Of a stretch of DNA of 49,134 bases, positions 1 to 7,493 are shown one piece after another. This DNA is from Oscillospiraceae bacterium (GTDB lineage: Bacteria > Bacillota > Clostridia > Oscillospirales > Ruminococcaceae): positions 1 to 49,134 of the forward strand of contig JAFSDS010000046.1 in NCBI GenBank assembly GCA_017436125.1, written 5' to 3'. The notes under the pieces were generated by a model. It saw nothing but the letters and a program-made list of their open reading frames with translations, was not told the origin of the DNA and did not search any database. The translations under genes and the position numbers were made by a program. Every line of letters starts with the position of its first letter. The first letter of the stretch is position 1.

Positions 1-582
1 AAGGCGATATATGAAATCGTTCTTGAAAACATGAAAAGAGTTTTTATGAACGTAAATCTTTTCGAAGAGCAATTTGCCAAAAAGCAGATGGAATCCTATG
101 GTGAAGAAAAGAAGAAAGAACTTTTAGAAAAGCGGAAAGAACTGAACAAGGCCAAGAAACGAGTTTCTGAAATAGATAATCTTATCCAAAGAATCTATGA
201 GGACAACGCAAGCGGAAAACTTTCCGATGAACGTTATGCAACAATGTCTATGGCTTATGAGAAAGAACAGCAGGAGCTGAAAGAATCAATTCCAATCATG
301 GAAGAGTATTTGAGTACGGAAACAAACAAGACTGAAAATCTCCAAAGATTCATAGACAAAGTCAAACGGATAACGGAAATCAAAGAACTCACGCCCGAGC
401 TTATCCATGAGTTTATCGAAAAGATAGTGGTATCATCTCCAAGATACTTTGACGGAAAAAGATATCAGATAGTGGATATCTACTACAACGGAATCGGAAT
501 CATCCGAGGACTCACTCCGGAGGATATGGAAGAATCCTTTGAACGTGAACTCGAACAAAAGCAAAAAGAAAAGACGGCGTGA
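1..582 (+). CDS. Large serine recombinase, C-terminal part (5' end outside window)
   Basis: The reading frame is open from the first base, so only the C-terminal ~193 residues are seen. They are Lys/Glu-rich and helical, with a long coiled coil, and end in a block with the motifs ELTPELIHEFIEKIVV and VDIYYNGIG. That block is typical of the DUF4368-like tail of large serine recombinases of Tn4451/ICE-type elements, which cut and rejoin att sites through an N-terminal catalytic serine domain. That domain, and any zinc ribbon, lie outside the window. The stop codon lies inside a hairpin. The gene probably marks the end of a mobile element to the left. It is separated from the phage-like element by about 9 kb of ordinary genes, so I do not read it as that element's integrase. 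Confidence 0.8.
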   Translation, partial: KAIYEIVLENMKRVFMNVNLFEEQFAKKQMESYGEEKKKELLEKRKELNKAKKRVSEIDNLIQRIYEDNASGKLSDERYATMSMAYEKEQQELKESIPIMEEYLSTETNKTENLQRFIDKVKRITEIKELTPELIHEFIEKIVVSSPRYFDGKRYQIVDIYYNGIGIIRGLTPEDMEESFERELEQKQKEKTA

Positions 583-597
583 CAAAATCACGCCGTC
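559..597 (-). terminator. Rho-independent terminator for the minus-strand reductase gene
   Basis: A perfect 10-bp stem (GACGGCGTGA / TCACGCCGTC, 573-582 and 588-597) encloses a 5-nt loop. On the minus strand it is followed by a T-rich run (TTTTCTTTTTG), as expected for a terminator of the reductase gene that ends at 693. On the plus strand there is no T-tract, and the stem contains the recombinase stop codon. Confidence 0.75.
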
Positions 598-692
598 AAT
601 ACTAAAACTATTCACTTTACAAGAGCCTGCCCGAATCCGCACTTCCTTACGGAGGGGAGCCCAAAGCCGGACTTTTTTATATGCAAAGTTTT

Positions 693-2384
693 TTATTTAT
701 CCATTCCGCAGGGGAAAGCATTTTCCACAAGGCGGCGTTCGTTCATAACTGCGTCAAAAAAGCGGAAACCGCCGGAAAAATTATAGGCATCAAAACCGTT
801 TCCGGAAAGAATTCTGCAGGCGATATAGCTGCGAAGGCCGCTTTGGCAGATGACATAGACGGGTTTTCCTTTTTCAACTTCAAAAAGACGTTCCCGAAGG
901 TCATCAACGGGAATATTTTTAAAGCCTTCAATATGTCCACGGGCAAATTCCGCCGGGGTTCTGGTATCGAGCAGGGTGACGTTTTTGTTTTTAATGATGG
1001 AAGCAAGATCTTCTATGAACCACTGCTTCAAAATTCCGTTTTTGATGTTATCGATCATAAATCCGGCCATATTTACAGGGTCTTTTGCGGAAGAATAGGG
1101 CGGAGCATAGGCAAGATCAAGCTCTTTGAGTTCATTTGCTTTCATTCCTGCGCGGATCGCGGCTGCTATGACGTCAATGCGTTTATCAACGCCGTCATAG
1201 CCGACAATTTGTGCGCCAAGAAGGCGAAAACTCCGTTTTTCAAAAATAACTTTTACGGTCATTACTTTTCCTCCGGGATAATATCCGGCGTGGCTGAGGG
1301 GGGAAAGTATAACTTTTTCATAATCAAGGCCGGCGGCTTTTGCGGAAGTTTCATTAAGACCGGTGGCTGCGGCGGTGAGGGAGAAAACTTTTATTACTGA
1401 GCTTCCCTGAGAGCCGGTGTAGCGGCTGTTTCCTCCGCAGATGTTATCCGCGGCAATGCGGCCTTGTTTGTTTGCGGGGCCGGCAAGAGAAATAAGGGCC
1501 GGTTCGCCGGTAACGAAGTTTTTGATCTGGACAGCGTCGCCGACAGCATATATATCACGGACGGAGGTTTCCATTTTGTCGTTTACGACAATGCTTCCCC
1601 TGATACCGAGCCTTATACCGGCAGATTTTGCAAGGGAAGTTTCCGGAACGGCGCCTACGGCAAGAATCACAAGATCGGCGGAAATTGTGGGGCCGTTTTT
1701 GAGAGAAACCTCGATTTTGTTTTCTTTTTCAAAAAATCCGGTTACGGAATTTTTGAGGAACAGGGAAAGACCGTTTTTTCTTGCTTCGGAATGTATGAAG
1801 GAAGCCATATCGGAATCAAACGGAGCAAGAAGGTGATCGGACTGTTCAACTATTGAAACTTCCGTTCCAAGGGAGCGGAGATTTTCTGCCATTTCAAAGC
1901 CGACATAGCCGCCGCCGACAACAACCGCGGTTTTTGGCTTTGATTCTTCGATGTATTTTTTGATTCGGAAGGTATCTTCGACAGTACGCAGAGTAAAAAT
2001 TTTATCGGATTCAACGCCGGGTATTGGTGGAACAGCCGGTTTTGCGCCGGGAGCAAGGAGAAGGCGGTCGTAATTTTCTTCAAAAATTTTGCCGTTTTCA
2101 AGATTTTTAACGGTTACGGCTTTCTTTTCCGGATGGATGGCGGTGACTTCGTGTTTTATTTTTACGTTTATATTGAAGCGGCGGTTAAAACTTTCGGGCG
2201 TCTGAAGGGTGAGCTCATCCGGATCGGTGATAACTTCGCCAATATAATACGGAAGGCCGCAGTTTGCATAGGAAATATATCCGGAGCGTTCAAAAATTGT
2301 GATATCGGCTTTTTCGCTGAGTCTGCGGATTCTTGCGGCCGCGGTTGCGCCGCCGGCAACTCCGCCAACTATTACAACTTTCAT
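693..2384 (-). CDS. CoA-disulfide reductase / NADH oxidase-like flavoprotein with C-terminal rhodanese domain
   Basis: Cytoplasmic FAD- and NAD(P)H-dependent disulfide reductase, 563 residues. The N-terminus has the FAD dinucleotide motif GGVAGGATAAAR, then SYANCGLPYY with Cys42, the single redox cysteine typical of CoA-disulfide reductases and NADH oxidases. A second nucleotide-binding motif VVGGGYVGFEMAE and the FAD motif IYAVGDAV follow. The last ~100 residues are a rhodanese domain with the start motif LLDTRTPAEFARGHI and catalytic Cys513 in CQSGLRSY. This CoADR-rhodanese fusion is known from Firmicutes and is linked to reduction of CoA disulfide, persulfide or polysulfide and to redox homeostasis. 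The ATG follows AAAGGAG. It is a single gene divergent from the AEC permease. The substrate cannot be fixed from sequence. Confidence 0.9.
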   Translation of the reverse strand: MKVVIVGGVAGGATAAARIRRLSEKADITIFERSGYISYANCGLPYYIGEVITDPDELTLQTPESFNRRFNINVKIKHEVTAIHPEKKAVTVKNLENGKIFEENYDRLLLAPGAKPAVPPIPGVESDKIFTLRTVEDTFRIKKYIEESKPKTAVVVGGGYVGFEMAENLRSLGTEVSIVEQSDHLLAPFDSDMASFIHSEARKNGLSLFLKNSVTGFFEKENKIEVSLKNGPTISADLVILAVGAVPETSLAKSAGIRLGIRGSIVVNDKMETSVRDIYAVGDAVQIKNFVTGEPALISLAGPANKQGRIAADNICGGNSRYTGSQGSSVIKVFSLTAAATGLNETSAKAAGLDYEKVILSPLSHAGYYPGGKVMTVKVIFEKRSFRLLGAQIVGYDGVDKRIDVIAAAIRAGMKANELKELDLAYAPPYSSAKDPVNMAGFMIDNIKNGILKQWFIEDLASIIKNKNVTLLDTRTPAEFARGHIEGFKNIPVDDLRERLFEVEKGKPVYVICQSGLRSYIACRILSGNGFDAYNFSGGFRFFDAVMNERRLVENAFPCGMDK

Positions 2385-2425
2385 TTTTTATTCTCCTTTC
2401 AAATTATATTTATTTTGATGTTTTT

Positions 2426-2473
2426 ATTATAGCCGGAAAAGAGGGGATTTTCCGTGACTTTATCACGGAAAAA
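2426..2473 (-). promoter_or_regulatory. Promoter with a dyad near the -41 position, upstream of the reductase
   Basis: On the minus strand a TATAAT -10 lies at 2431-2426, with no good -35. In its place sits a near-perfect dyad (TTTTCCGTGA, 5-nt centre, TCACGGAAAA) centred at about 2460. This is roughly 41 nt from the expected start site, the position of a class II activator site of the CRP/FNR type. The half-site GTGA...TCAC resembles that family, but the spacer is 5 rather than 6, so the identity of the regulator is inference. Confidence 0.45.
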
Positions 2474-2519
2474 GATTTTTCAATTTTATTATACATCAAC
2501 GGGCAAAAAAATAAATAGC

Positions 2520-2548
2520 TAAACAAAAATAAAAAAATCTGATATAAT
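2520..2548 (+). promoter_or_regulatory. Sigma-A-like promoter of the AEC permease
   Basis: TAAACA (-35) and TATAAT (-10) are separated by 17 bp, placing the start site about 25 nt before the ribosome site of the permease gene. Confidence 0.55.
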
Positions 2549-2580
2549 GGGATGCGGATATTCTTTTGTTTGGAGGCAAT

Positions 2581-3561
2581 ATGGATTCTTTTATTTTTGC
2601 GGTAAACGCCGTTGCACCAATAATCGGGCTTGTTGCGGTTGGATATTTTCTTAAAAAGTTTGGAATGTTCGGAGAGGACTTTATTAAAACGGCCAACAGG
2701 CTTGTTTTTCGGGTGCTTTTGCCGGTGATGCTTTTTTCAAATGTATATAAAATAGAAAACATTAAAAACTTTGAACTGGGATATGTTTTATATGCCCTTA
2801 TTGGAGTGGCACTGTTTTTTGGAATTGCTGTTATAACAAGCGGTTTTATCACAAACGAAGGTTCAAAAAGGGGAACGCTTATTCAGGGGATGTTCCGTTC
2901 AAACTATGCGCTTATCGGTATTCCCCTTGCGGGAAGCCTTTTTGGCGAAGAGGGGATAAAAGTTGCGGCGGTTCTTTCTGCTTTTGCGATTCCGCTTTTC
3001 AACGTTCTTGCGGTTTCTGCTCTTTCTGTTTTTGGAAAAGGAACAGCAAAGCCGAAGGAGATAATCCGGGATATTTTGAAAAACCCTCTTATCCTTGGCG
3101 TTGCGGCGGGATTTTTTGCCCTTGTTATCCGAGAGATATTTGTGATCTGTTCCATAGATTTCCGGCTTTTTGATATAAAACCCGCGGCGGATATTGCGGG
3201 ATATCTTTCTTCCATGGCAACGCCGCTGGCGCTTATGGTTCTTGGAGCGCAGTTTGAATTTTCTGCAATGGATGAAATGAAAAAGGAGATAATATTCGGA
3301 ACGGTTATGCGCTGCGTTTTTGTTCCGGCTGTCGGGATAGGTGCCGCATATCTTTTCTTTGCCGATGTTTTTTCCGGCGCGCAGTTTGCAGCGCTGACGG
3401 CGCTTTTTGCAACGCCGGTTGCGGTTTCAAGCGTACCAATGGCGCAGGAAATGGGCGGAGACCCGAAGCTTGCGGGTCAGCTTATTGTCTGGACGACGGT
3501 TGCTTCCGCATTTTCGGTATTTTTTGCATCCTTTGCTCTTAAAGCGGTTGGTATATTCTAA
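2581..3561 (+). CDS. AEC (auxin efflux carrier) family permease
   Basis: Integral membrane protein of 326 residues with about ten hydrophobic segments in two halves, the usual size and layout of bacterial AEC/BASS-fold transporters (YfdV/MleP-like). The first segment contains NAVAPIIGLVAVGYFLKKFG. The second half has FATPVAVSSVPMAQEMGGD, typical of the family's conserved discontinuous-helix region. Members export or exchange organic anions such as malate, but the substrate here is unknown. The ATG at 2581 is chosen because TGGAGG lies 4 nt upstream; an in-frame TTG at 2566 has no ribosome site. It has its own promoter and ends at a strong terminator, so it is probably monocistronic. Confidence 0.85.
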   Translation: MDSFIFAVNAVAPIIGLVAVGYFLKKFGMFGEDFIKTANRLVFRVLLPVMLFSNVYKIENIKNFELGYVLYALIGVALFFGIAVITSGFITNEGSKRGTLIQGMFRSNYALIGIPLAGSLFGEEGIKVAAVLSAFAIPLFNVLAVSALSVFGKGTAKPKEIIRDILKNPLILGVAAGFFALVIREIFVICSIDFRLFDIKPAADIAGYLSSMATPLALMVLGAQFEFSAMDEMKKEIIFGTVMRCVFVPAVGIGAAYLFFADVFSGAQFAALTALFATPVAVSSVPMAQEMGGDPKLAGQLIVWTTVASAFSVFFASFALKAVGIF

Positions 3562-3570
3562 TTCGGAATA

Positions 3571-3607
3571 AAAAAGCACAATCCACCCTCTGTGGATTGT
3601 GCTTTTT
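3571..3607. terminator. Bidirectional terminator between convergent genes
   Basis: A perfect 16-bp stem (AAAAAGCACAATCCAC and its complement) with loop CCTCT has A- and T-runs at its ends. It serves the permease on the plus strand and the XRE regulator on the minus strand. Confidence 0.9.
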
Positions 3608-3637
3608 ATTTTATTGGAATATAGTAATACAGGAAGA

Positions 3638-3886
3638 CTATTTTTGAGGACGGAGAATTTCATCATAGGTGGTGCCGAGGGCATCCTTTATGGCGGCAAG
3701 CTGGCCGGCATAGATATGCTGGATACCTCTTTCTATTTTAACGAGGGTTTCGCGGGTCATATCAATTCCGCAAAGCTGAAGATTGCGGACAAGTTCCGTT
3801 TGGCCGATTTTTTTGCTTTTACGGATGCGGCGAATATTTTCGCCTATATGAATGCGGTCATCCTGTTTTATTTTCTGTTCTTCCAT
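3638..3886 (-). CDS. Small XRE-family transcriptional regulator
   Basis: Cytoplasmic DNA-binding protein of 82 residues consisting of little more than one Cro/CI helix-turn-helix (IGENIRRIRKSKKIGQTELV, then the recognition-helix region MTRETLVKIERG). It ends in YDEILRPQK, typical of stand-alone XRE regulators. The ATG at 3886 is chosen because AAGGGG lies 8 nt upstream; a GTG two codons earlier would leave only 2 nt to that site. Two dyads with GGACT/AGTCC arms lie just upstream of the start, suggesting autoregulation. No adjacent target gene is obvious; the divergent BlaI-type operon is about 250 bp away. Confidence 0.8.
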   Translation of the reverse strand: MEEQKIKQDDRIHIGENIRRIRKSKKIGQTELVRNLQLCGIDMTRETLVKIERGIQHIYAGQLAAIKDALGTTYDEILRPQK

Positions 3887-3909
3887 GCACACAGCCCCTT
3901 AATAAATAT

Positions 3910-3980
3910 GGACTGAAATCAGTCCGTTTATGTCTTGATTTTATAATACGGCTATGCTAAAATGGGACTGAAACTAGTCC
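3910..3980. promoter_or_regulatory. Twin operator dyads upstream of the XRE regulator
   Basis: Dyad 1 (3910-3925) is a perfect GGACTGA-AA-TCAGTCC. Dyad 2 (3965-3980) is GGACTGAAACTAGTCC with matching outer GGACT/AGTCC arms. Their centres are 55 bp apart, about five helical turns, and they flank AT-rich sequence that can hold the regulator's promoter. This arrangement fits cooperative binding by a small XRE dimer. Confidence 0.6.
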
Positions 3981-4069
3981 ACTTTTTACAAACAGGAGGC
4001 CCTTTAAAAGCTGTTTTTTAAAAAAGAGAAAAAATATAGGACAAATGTAAAAATATTTTTGAAAATCTA

Positions 4070-4123
4070 TTGACAAACATAATTAGACGAGTGTAAAATG
4101 AGGGTAAGATTAGACAGTTGTCA
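4070..4123 (+). promoter_or_regulatory. Promoter and paired operators of the BlaI-type operon
   Basis: TTGACA (4070-4075) and TAAAAT (4094-4099) are 18 bp apart. Two related imperfect dyads, TTAGACGAGTGTAA (4083-4096, overlapping the -10) and TTAGACAGTTGTCA (4110-4123, downstream of the start site), share TTAGAC half-sites 27 bp apart. BlaI/MecI repressors bind such tandem dyads in their own promoter, so this is most likely the autoregulatory site of the next gene. Confidence 0.65.
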
Positions 4124-4138
4124 AAAGGAGATATTATT

Positions 4139-4534
4139 ATGGCAGATAAAAAAGAGATAATTCATCTTCCGAACTCAGAACTCGAAATAATGATGGCTAT
4201 CTGGGAGGCGAAAGGCCCGGTTTCAAGAATCGATATCGACGAAAAAATAAAGGAAAAAAACTGGGCACCCACCACGGTACTCAAATTTCTTTCCCGCCTT
4301 ACCGAAAAAGGTTTTCTTCACTGTGATTCTGCAGCCAGCGGCAAAAAGAATCTTTATACTCCTCTCATCAGCGAAGAAGAATATCTTGAATTTGAAAGCG
4401 GAAGCGTTCTTGGAAAATTCTGCGGCAGAAGTGTAAAGGCTCTTGTTGCAAATCTTTATGAAAACAACACCATTGACGACAGCGAGCTTGATGAACTTCA
4501 GAAGTTCATTGAAAACGCGAAGAAAAAACGCTGA
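4139..4534 (+). CDS. BlaI/MecI-family transcriptional repressor
   Basis: Cytoplasmic winged-helix repressor of 131 residues, the usual family length. The N-terminal domain has LPNSELEIMMAIWEAKGPVS and WAPTTVLKFLSRLTEKG, matching the BlaI pattern (ELEVM..LW...T.TVxTLLxRLxxKG). The C-terminal dimerisation helix contains SVKALVANLYENNTIDDSELDELQKFIE. In the classical system the partner membrane metallopeptidase signals and the repressor is proteolysed. The partner here is the next gene, 47 bp downstream. The ATG follows AAAGGAG at 4124-4130; an upstream in-frame TTG is not used. Beta-lactam resistance is not implied, because no beta-lactamase or PBP2a gene is adjacent. Confidence 0.9.
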   Translation: MADKKEIIHLPNSELEIMMAIWEAKGPVSRIDIDEKIKEKNWAPTTVLKFLSRLTEKGFLHCDSAASGKKNLYTPLISEEEYLEFESGSVLGKFCGRSVKALVANLYENNTIDDSELDELQKFIENAKKKR

Positions 4535-4581
4535 TAACGTTTTTTAACTTTATCTTATTTTGAGGATAAGGAGGCGAAAAA

Positions 4582-7398
4582 GTGATCGAGGATCTGTTTA
4601 TAAATATACTTGAGATATCCATAACCTCTGCGGCGGCCATAGGAATAATACTTTTTATTTCCGGTCTTGCTGAAAGCCGTTTTCGTAAAAAATGGCGTTA
4701 TTGGGTTTGGCTTCTTCTTGCGATATATCTTATAATTCCGTTTAAGTTTGATTTTCCTGATGCTCCCATCCGGGTAGAAATCCCGCCGCATGAGATGATA
4801 ATCACCGAAAAAACGGAAAATATTTCAAAACCTGAGGATTATGAAATTATTTCCGGCGGTTTGAGCACGGGAATACAGAACGAGCACACAATCGGAACGG
4901 AAATAATCGGAACAGAGGAACAAAACAGTTCTTTGAGCACGGATGTTTCGCCAAAAGATGAAACCAGCGAAGAACCTTTGAGCACCACCCCGAGGATCTT
5001 TATATTCCCCCTTGTTTTTTTGGGCGCGGTTATCTGGGCAAGCGGTGCGGTTATTGTATGCGGATGGAATATCGCAATGTATCTTCGCTTTGTTACCCGC
5101 TCTGCACCATGGAACAGAGAGATAAAAAACGAAGAGGTTCTTTCGCTTTTTGAATGGATAAAAGAAGATATGGGCGTTTCAAAAAGAGTCAGAATCTTTG
5201 AAAACCGCCTTATAAAAAGTCCGATGATGGTCGGTTTTATAAAACCGAAGGTACTTCTTCCTGCGGAAGAACTTTTACCGGAAGAATATGAATTTGTTAT
5301 CCGCCACGAGCTTACCCATTTTAAGCGCGGCGATATATGGTATAAATTTTTGCTTATGCTGGCGGCATCGGTCCATTGGTTCAACCCGATGGTGGGAACC
5401 ATGTGCCGCTATGCGGAAAACGACATTGAAATAACCTGCGACGCCGCCGTTATGAAAGCGATGGAAGGCGACCGCAGACAGGAATACTGCGCAACCATTC
5501 TCAACATTATGAGAAGGGGACAGAACAGCCCGCTTTTGCTTTCAACAAGTTTTTACGGCGGAGCAAAGATCCTTAAAAAACGCTTTGCGGCGATTCTTGA
5601 ACCGAGAGCGCACAGAGGCATTGTTCTTTTCATCATCGCAATGCTTGTTATTGCCATAAGCGGAACCCTTGTTGCCTGCACCACTGCGGAAATTCCTTCC
5701 GTAAAGGAAGAACAGCAGCAGGAACAGCAGGAGCAGCAGGAAGATACCGTTCCGGTTGAGGAAGAGGTAAGGATACTTGCGGAAGATCTTATCGACAGCA
5801 TCTATCTTACAAAGAAGGGAATTGACGCAAAGATACCCGAAAATCTTTCAAAAGAAGCGAAAAAGAGCGTTGATGAGATTTTATCCGGAGCGAAGGACGG
5901 AATTTTTGAATATGACAGCAGCAGACACGGACTTGGAAAAATCCAGGAAAATCTTATTGAATGTGTTCGCTCTGAAAATACCGTAAGCATTGTTTTTGAA
6001 GTTGTTGAGGAATATGAAATAGAGGGAACCATCGAGAAGGACGTATATTTCAACACCTTTAAAGTTTCTTATGACATCGAAAAAGAGGAGTTTACCGAAG
6101 TTCGCCTTCGCGGATTCAACTGGTTTGAAGACGGCGCGGATAAACCCGCAGTTACCGGTCCGGATGAAGACGGAGTATTCCCGGCGATAAAAGCTGCGGA
6201 CTGGGACAGATGGGTAAACTATGAAGGCGAAGCGGATAAAGTTATGCCGGAAGCGGAAATACCTTCCGCAATGGAAAACGAAAAACTTTTAAGACATCTT
6301 AAATCGGATTATCCGAACATAGACGACTGGGAACTCATCTATGAGAAGAAGGGCTATACCCTTAAATCGTCCTATGACCCATATACCTACAGCCACAGAG
6401 GAATCTATCTTCCGGAATGGTTTGTTCTTCTTAAAACGGAACAGAGCGAAACTTTTGACCGCCTTATTATAAGATGGACGGAAGATTACGCTGTTTTCCT
6501 TAAAGAAGAAAAGGGTGAACAGGTTTATGTATGCCAGATTACCAACGGCTATAATGCTGTTGAGGCTTTTGAAAGCGAAATAAAATTCGGGGACATGAGA
6601 GAGGGCGTTATCTTTGCGCTGCATGACTTCCAGAGCGAAATAACCGGCGATATGATCTGGTTCCCGGGAAAGAACAGAATGGTGTTCTTTACCGGTTCCG
6701 CAAGGCTTGGAGCAGCCAACAGGGCCTTCGCCATTGAAGGCATAAACGAGCCGCTTTATATAAGACGCGTTTATATGGCTTTTTACGGCAGGGATCTTAA
6801 CGGAAATATTCCCGAAGTTCCCGCCGGAAGAGAAAACGATATGTTCTTTGAGGTTGATGTTTCTCCCAAAAAGAACAGCGAAAAGGGAACCGTTGCATAT
6901 TATGACGCGGAAACAAAGACCGTTGACCTTTATGAAAACTGTGTTGTCGATGGACTTTTTGAATATCCCCAGATATACTACCTTGATTCCGAAACGGTTA
7001 TGATCGAAGCGGGAAGCAGCCTTAGTTTTTATAAAGGCGCATCCCATAACCTTATAACTGAAGCTTTTGCGGAAATCGGAAATAGAGAACTTGGCGTTGC
7101 GGAAGAAATTGAGGATATTCTTCTTTTCGGAACGGACAAAACAAAGGGCGGAAGATACGCCATTATCTATACCGATACCGAAAAAGGAGAATATTCCGCT
7201 TGTACCTTTGATAAAAAGGGCAACGTTCTTTCAAACTTTGGTCTTGGGCTTTCTTCCGAAGGAAGCATCAGCATTACCGAATATAAGAGCGGAATAATTT
7301 ATTTCGGTTATTCCGAAAGCGAAGAAGATTCCGAAAAAGTAAATTATGCGGTGGATGCAAGACCGGATAAAAAGCATATTTTACAGGATATTTCCTGA
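4582..7398 (+). CDS. BlaR1/MecR1-like M56 membrane metallopeptidase with a large non-standard C-terminal domain
   Basis: Membrane sensor-protease of 938 residues. Transmembrane segments lie near residues 9-30, 38-54 and 139-167, followed by a cytoplasmic zinc protease with RHELTHFKRGD (His242, Glu243, His246) and a downstream NDIEITCDAAV block, as in M56 peptidases. A further segment near 346-366 is followed by a Gln/Glu-rich linker (about 374-390). The last ~550 residues are probably extracytoplasmic. They do not show the SxxK/SxN/KTG motifs expected of the penicillin-binding sensor of true BlaR1, so the signal is unknown. GTG start with AAGGAGG 7 nt upstream. It follows the BlaI-type repressor and precedes two lipoproteins, which suggests an envelope-stress response. 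Length is well above the ~600 residues of BlaR1. Confidence 0.85.
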   Translation: MIEDLFINILEISITSAAAIGIILFISGLAESRFRKKWRYWVWLLLAIYLIIPFKFDFPDAPIRVEIPPHEMIITEKTENISKPEDYEIISGGLSTGIQNEHTIGTEIIGTEEQNSSLSTDVSPKDETSEEPLSTTPRIFIFPLVFLGAVIWASGAVIVCGWNIAMYLRFVTRSAPWNREIKNEEVLSLFEWIKEDMGVSKRVRIFENRLIKSPMMVGFIKPKVLLPAEELLPEEYEFVIRHELTHFKRGDIWYKFLLMLAASVHWFNPMVGTMCRYAENDIEITCDAAVMKAMEGDRRQEYCATILNIMRRGQNSPLLLSTSFYGGAKILKKRFAAILEPRAHRGIVLFIIAMLVIAISGTLVACTTAEIPSVKEEQQQEQQEQQEDTVPVEEEVRILAEDLIDSIYLTKKGIDAKIPENLSKEAKKSVDEILSGAKDGIFEYDSSRHGLGKIQENLIECVRSENTVSIVFEVVEEYEIEGTIEKDVYFNTFKVSYDIEKEEFTEVRLRGFNWFEDGADKPAVTGPDEDGVFPAIKAADWDRWVNYEGEADKVMPEAEIPSAMENEKLLRHLKSDYPNIDDWELIYEKKGYTLKSSYDPYTYSHRGIYLPEWFVLLKTEQSETFDRLIIRWTEDYAVFLKEEKGEQVYVCQITNGYNAVEAFESEIKFGDMREGVIFALHDFQSEITGDMIWFPGKNRMVFFTGSARLGAANRAFAIEGINEPLYIRRVYMAFYGRDLNGNIPEVPAGRENDMFFEVDVSPKKNSEKGTVAYYDAETKTVDLYENCVVDGLFEYPQIYYLDSETVMIEAGSSLSFYKGASHNLITEAFAEIGNRELGVAEEIEDILLFGTDKTKGGRYAIIYTDTEKGEYSACTFDKKGNVLSNFGLGLSSEGSISITEYKSGIIYFGYSESEEDSEKVNYAVDARPDKKHILQDIS

Positions 7399-7424
7399 TA
7401 CGGATATAAAACCGATATTTTTAT

Positions 7425-7452
7425 AAAAAGGGCGGAAAAAACCGCACCTTTT
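7425..7452 (+). terminator. Hairpin between the M56 gene and the first lipoprotein gene, possibly an attenuator
   Basis: AAAAGG-GCGG and CCGC-A-CCTTTT pair around an A6 loop with one bulged A, and are followed by TTTTG. It is weaker than the other terminators here, so it may set the ratio of protease to lipoproteins rather than stop transcription fully. A good ribosome site follows 25 nt later. Confidence 0.4.
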
Positions 7453-7493
7453 GAAAAGCTTACCTAAATTTAAAGAAAAGGAGGTTTTTGAAG

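Noticed and set aside
1-582. Serine recombinase as the integrase of the phage-like element
   Set aside because: It is separated from the repressor by ~9 kb of unrelated operons and terminators, and no matching att repeats were seen around 9.4-29.9 kb.
640-690. Terminator or att-like sequence after the recombinase on the plus strand
   Set aside because: TCCG/CGGA and a T6 run are present, but no continuous stem directly precedes the T-run, and no second copy of the sequence was found in the window.
681-1400. Long plus-strand open frame (239 codons) within the reductase gene
   Set aside because: It is antisense to a gene with clear FAD, NAD and rhodanese motifs and has no motif or ribosome site of its own.
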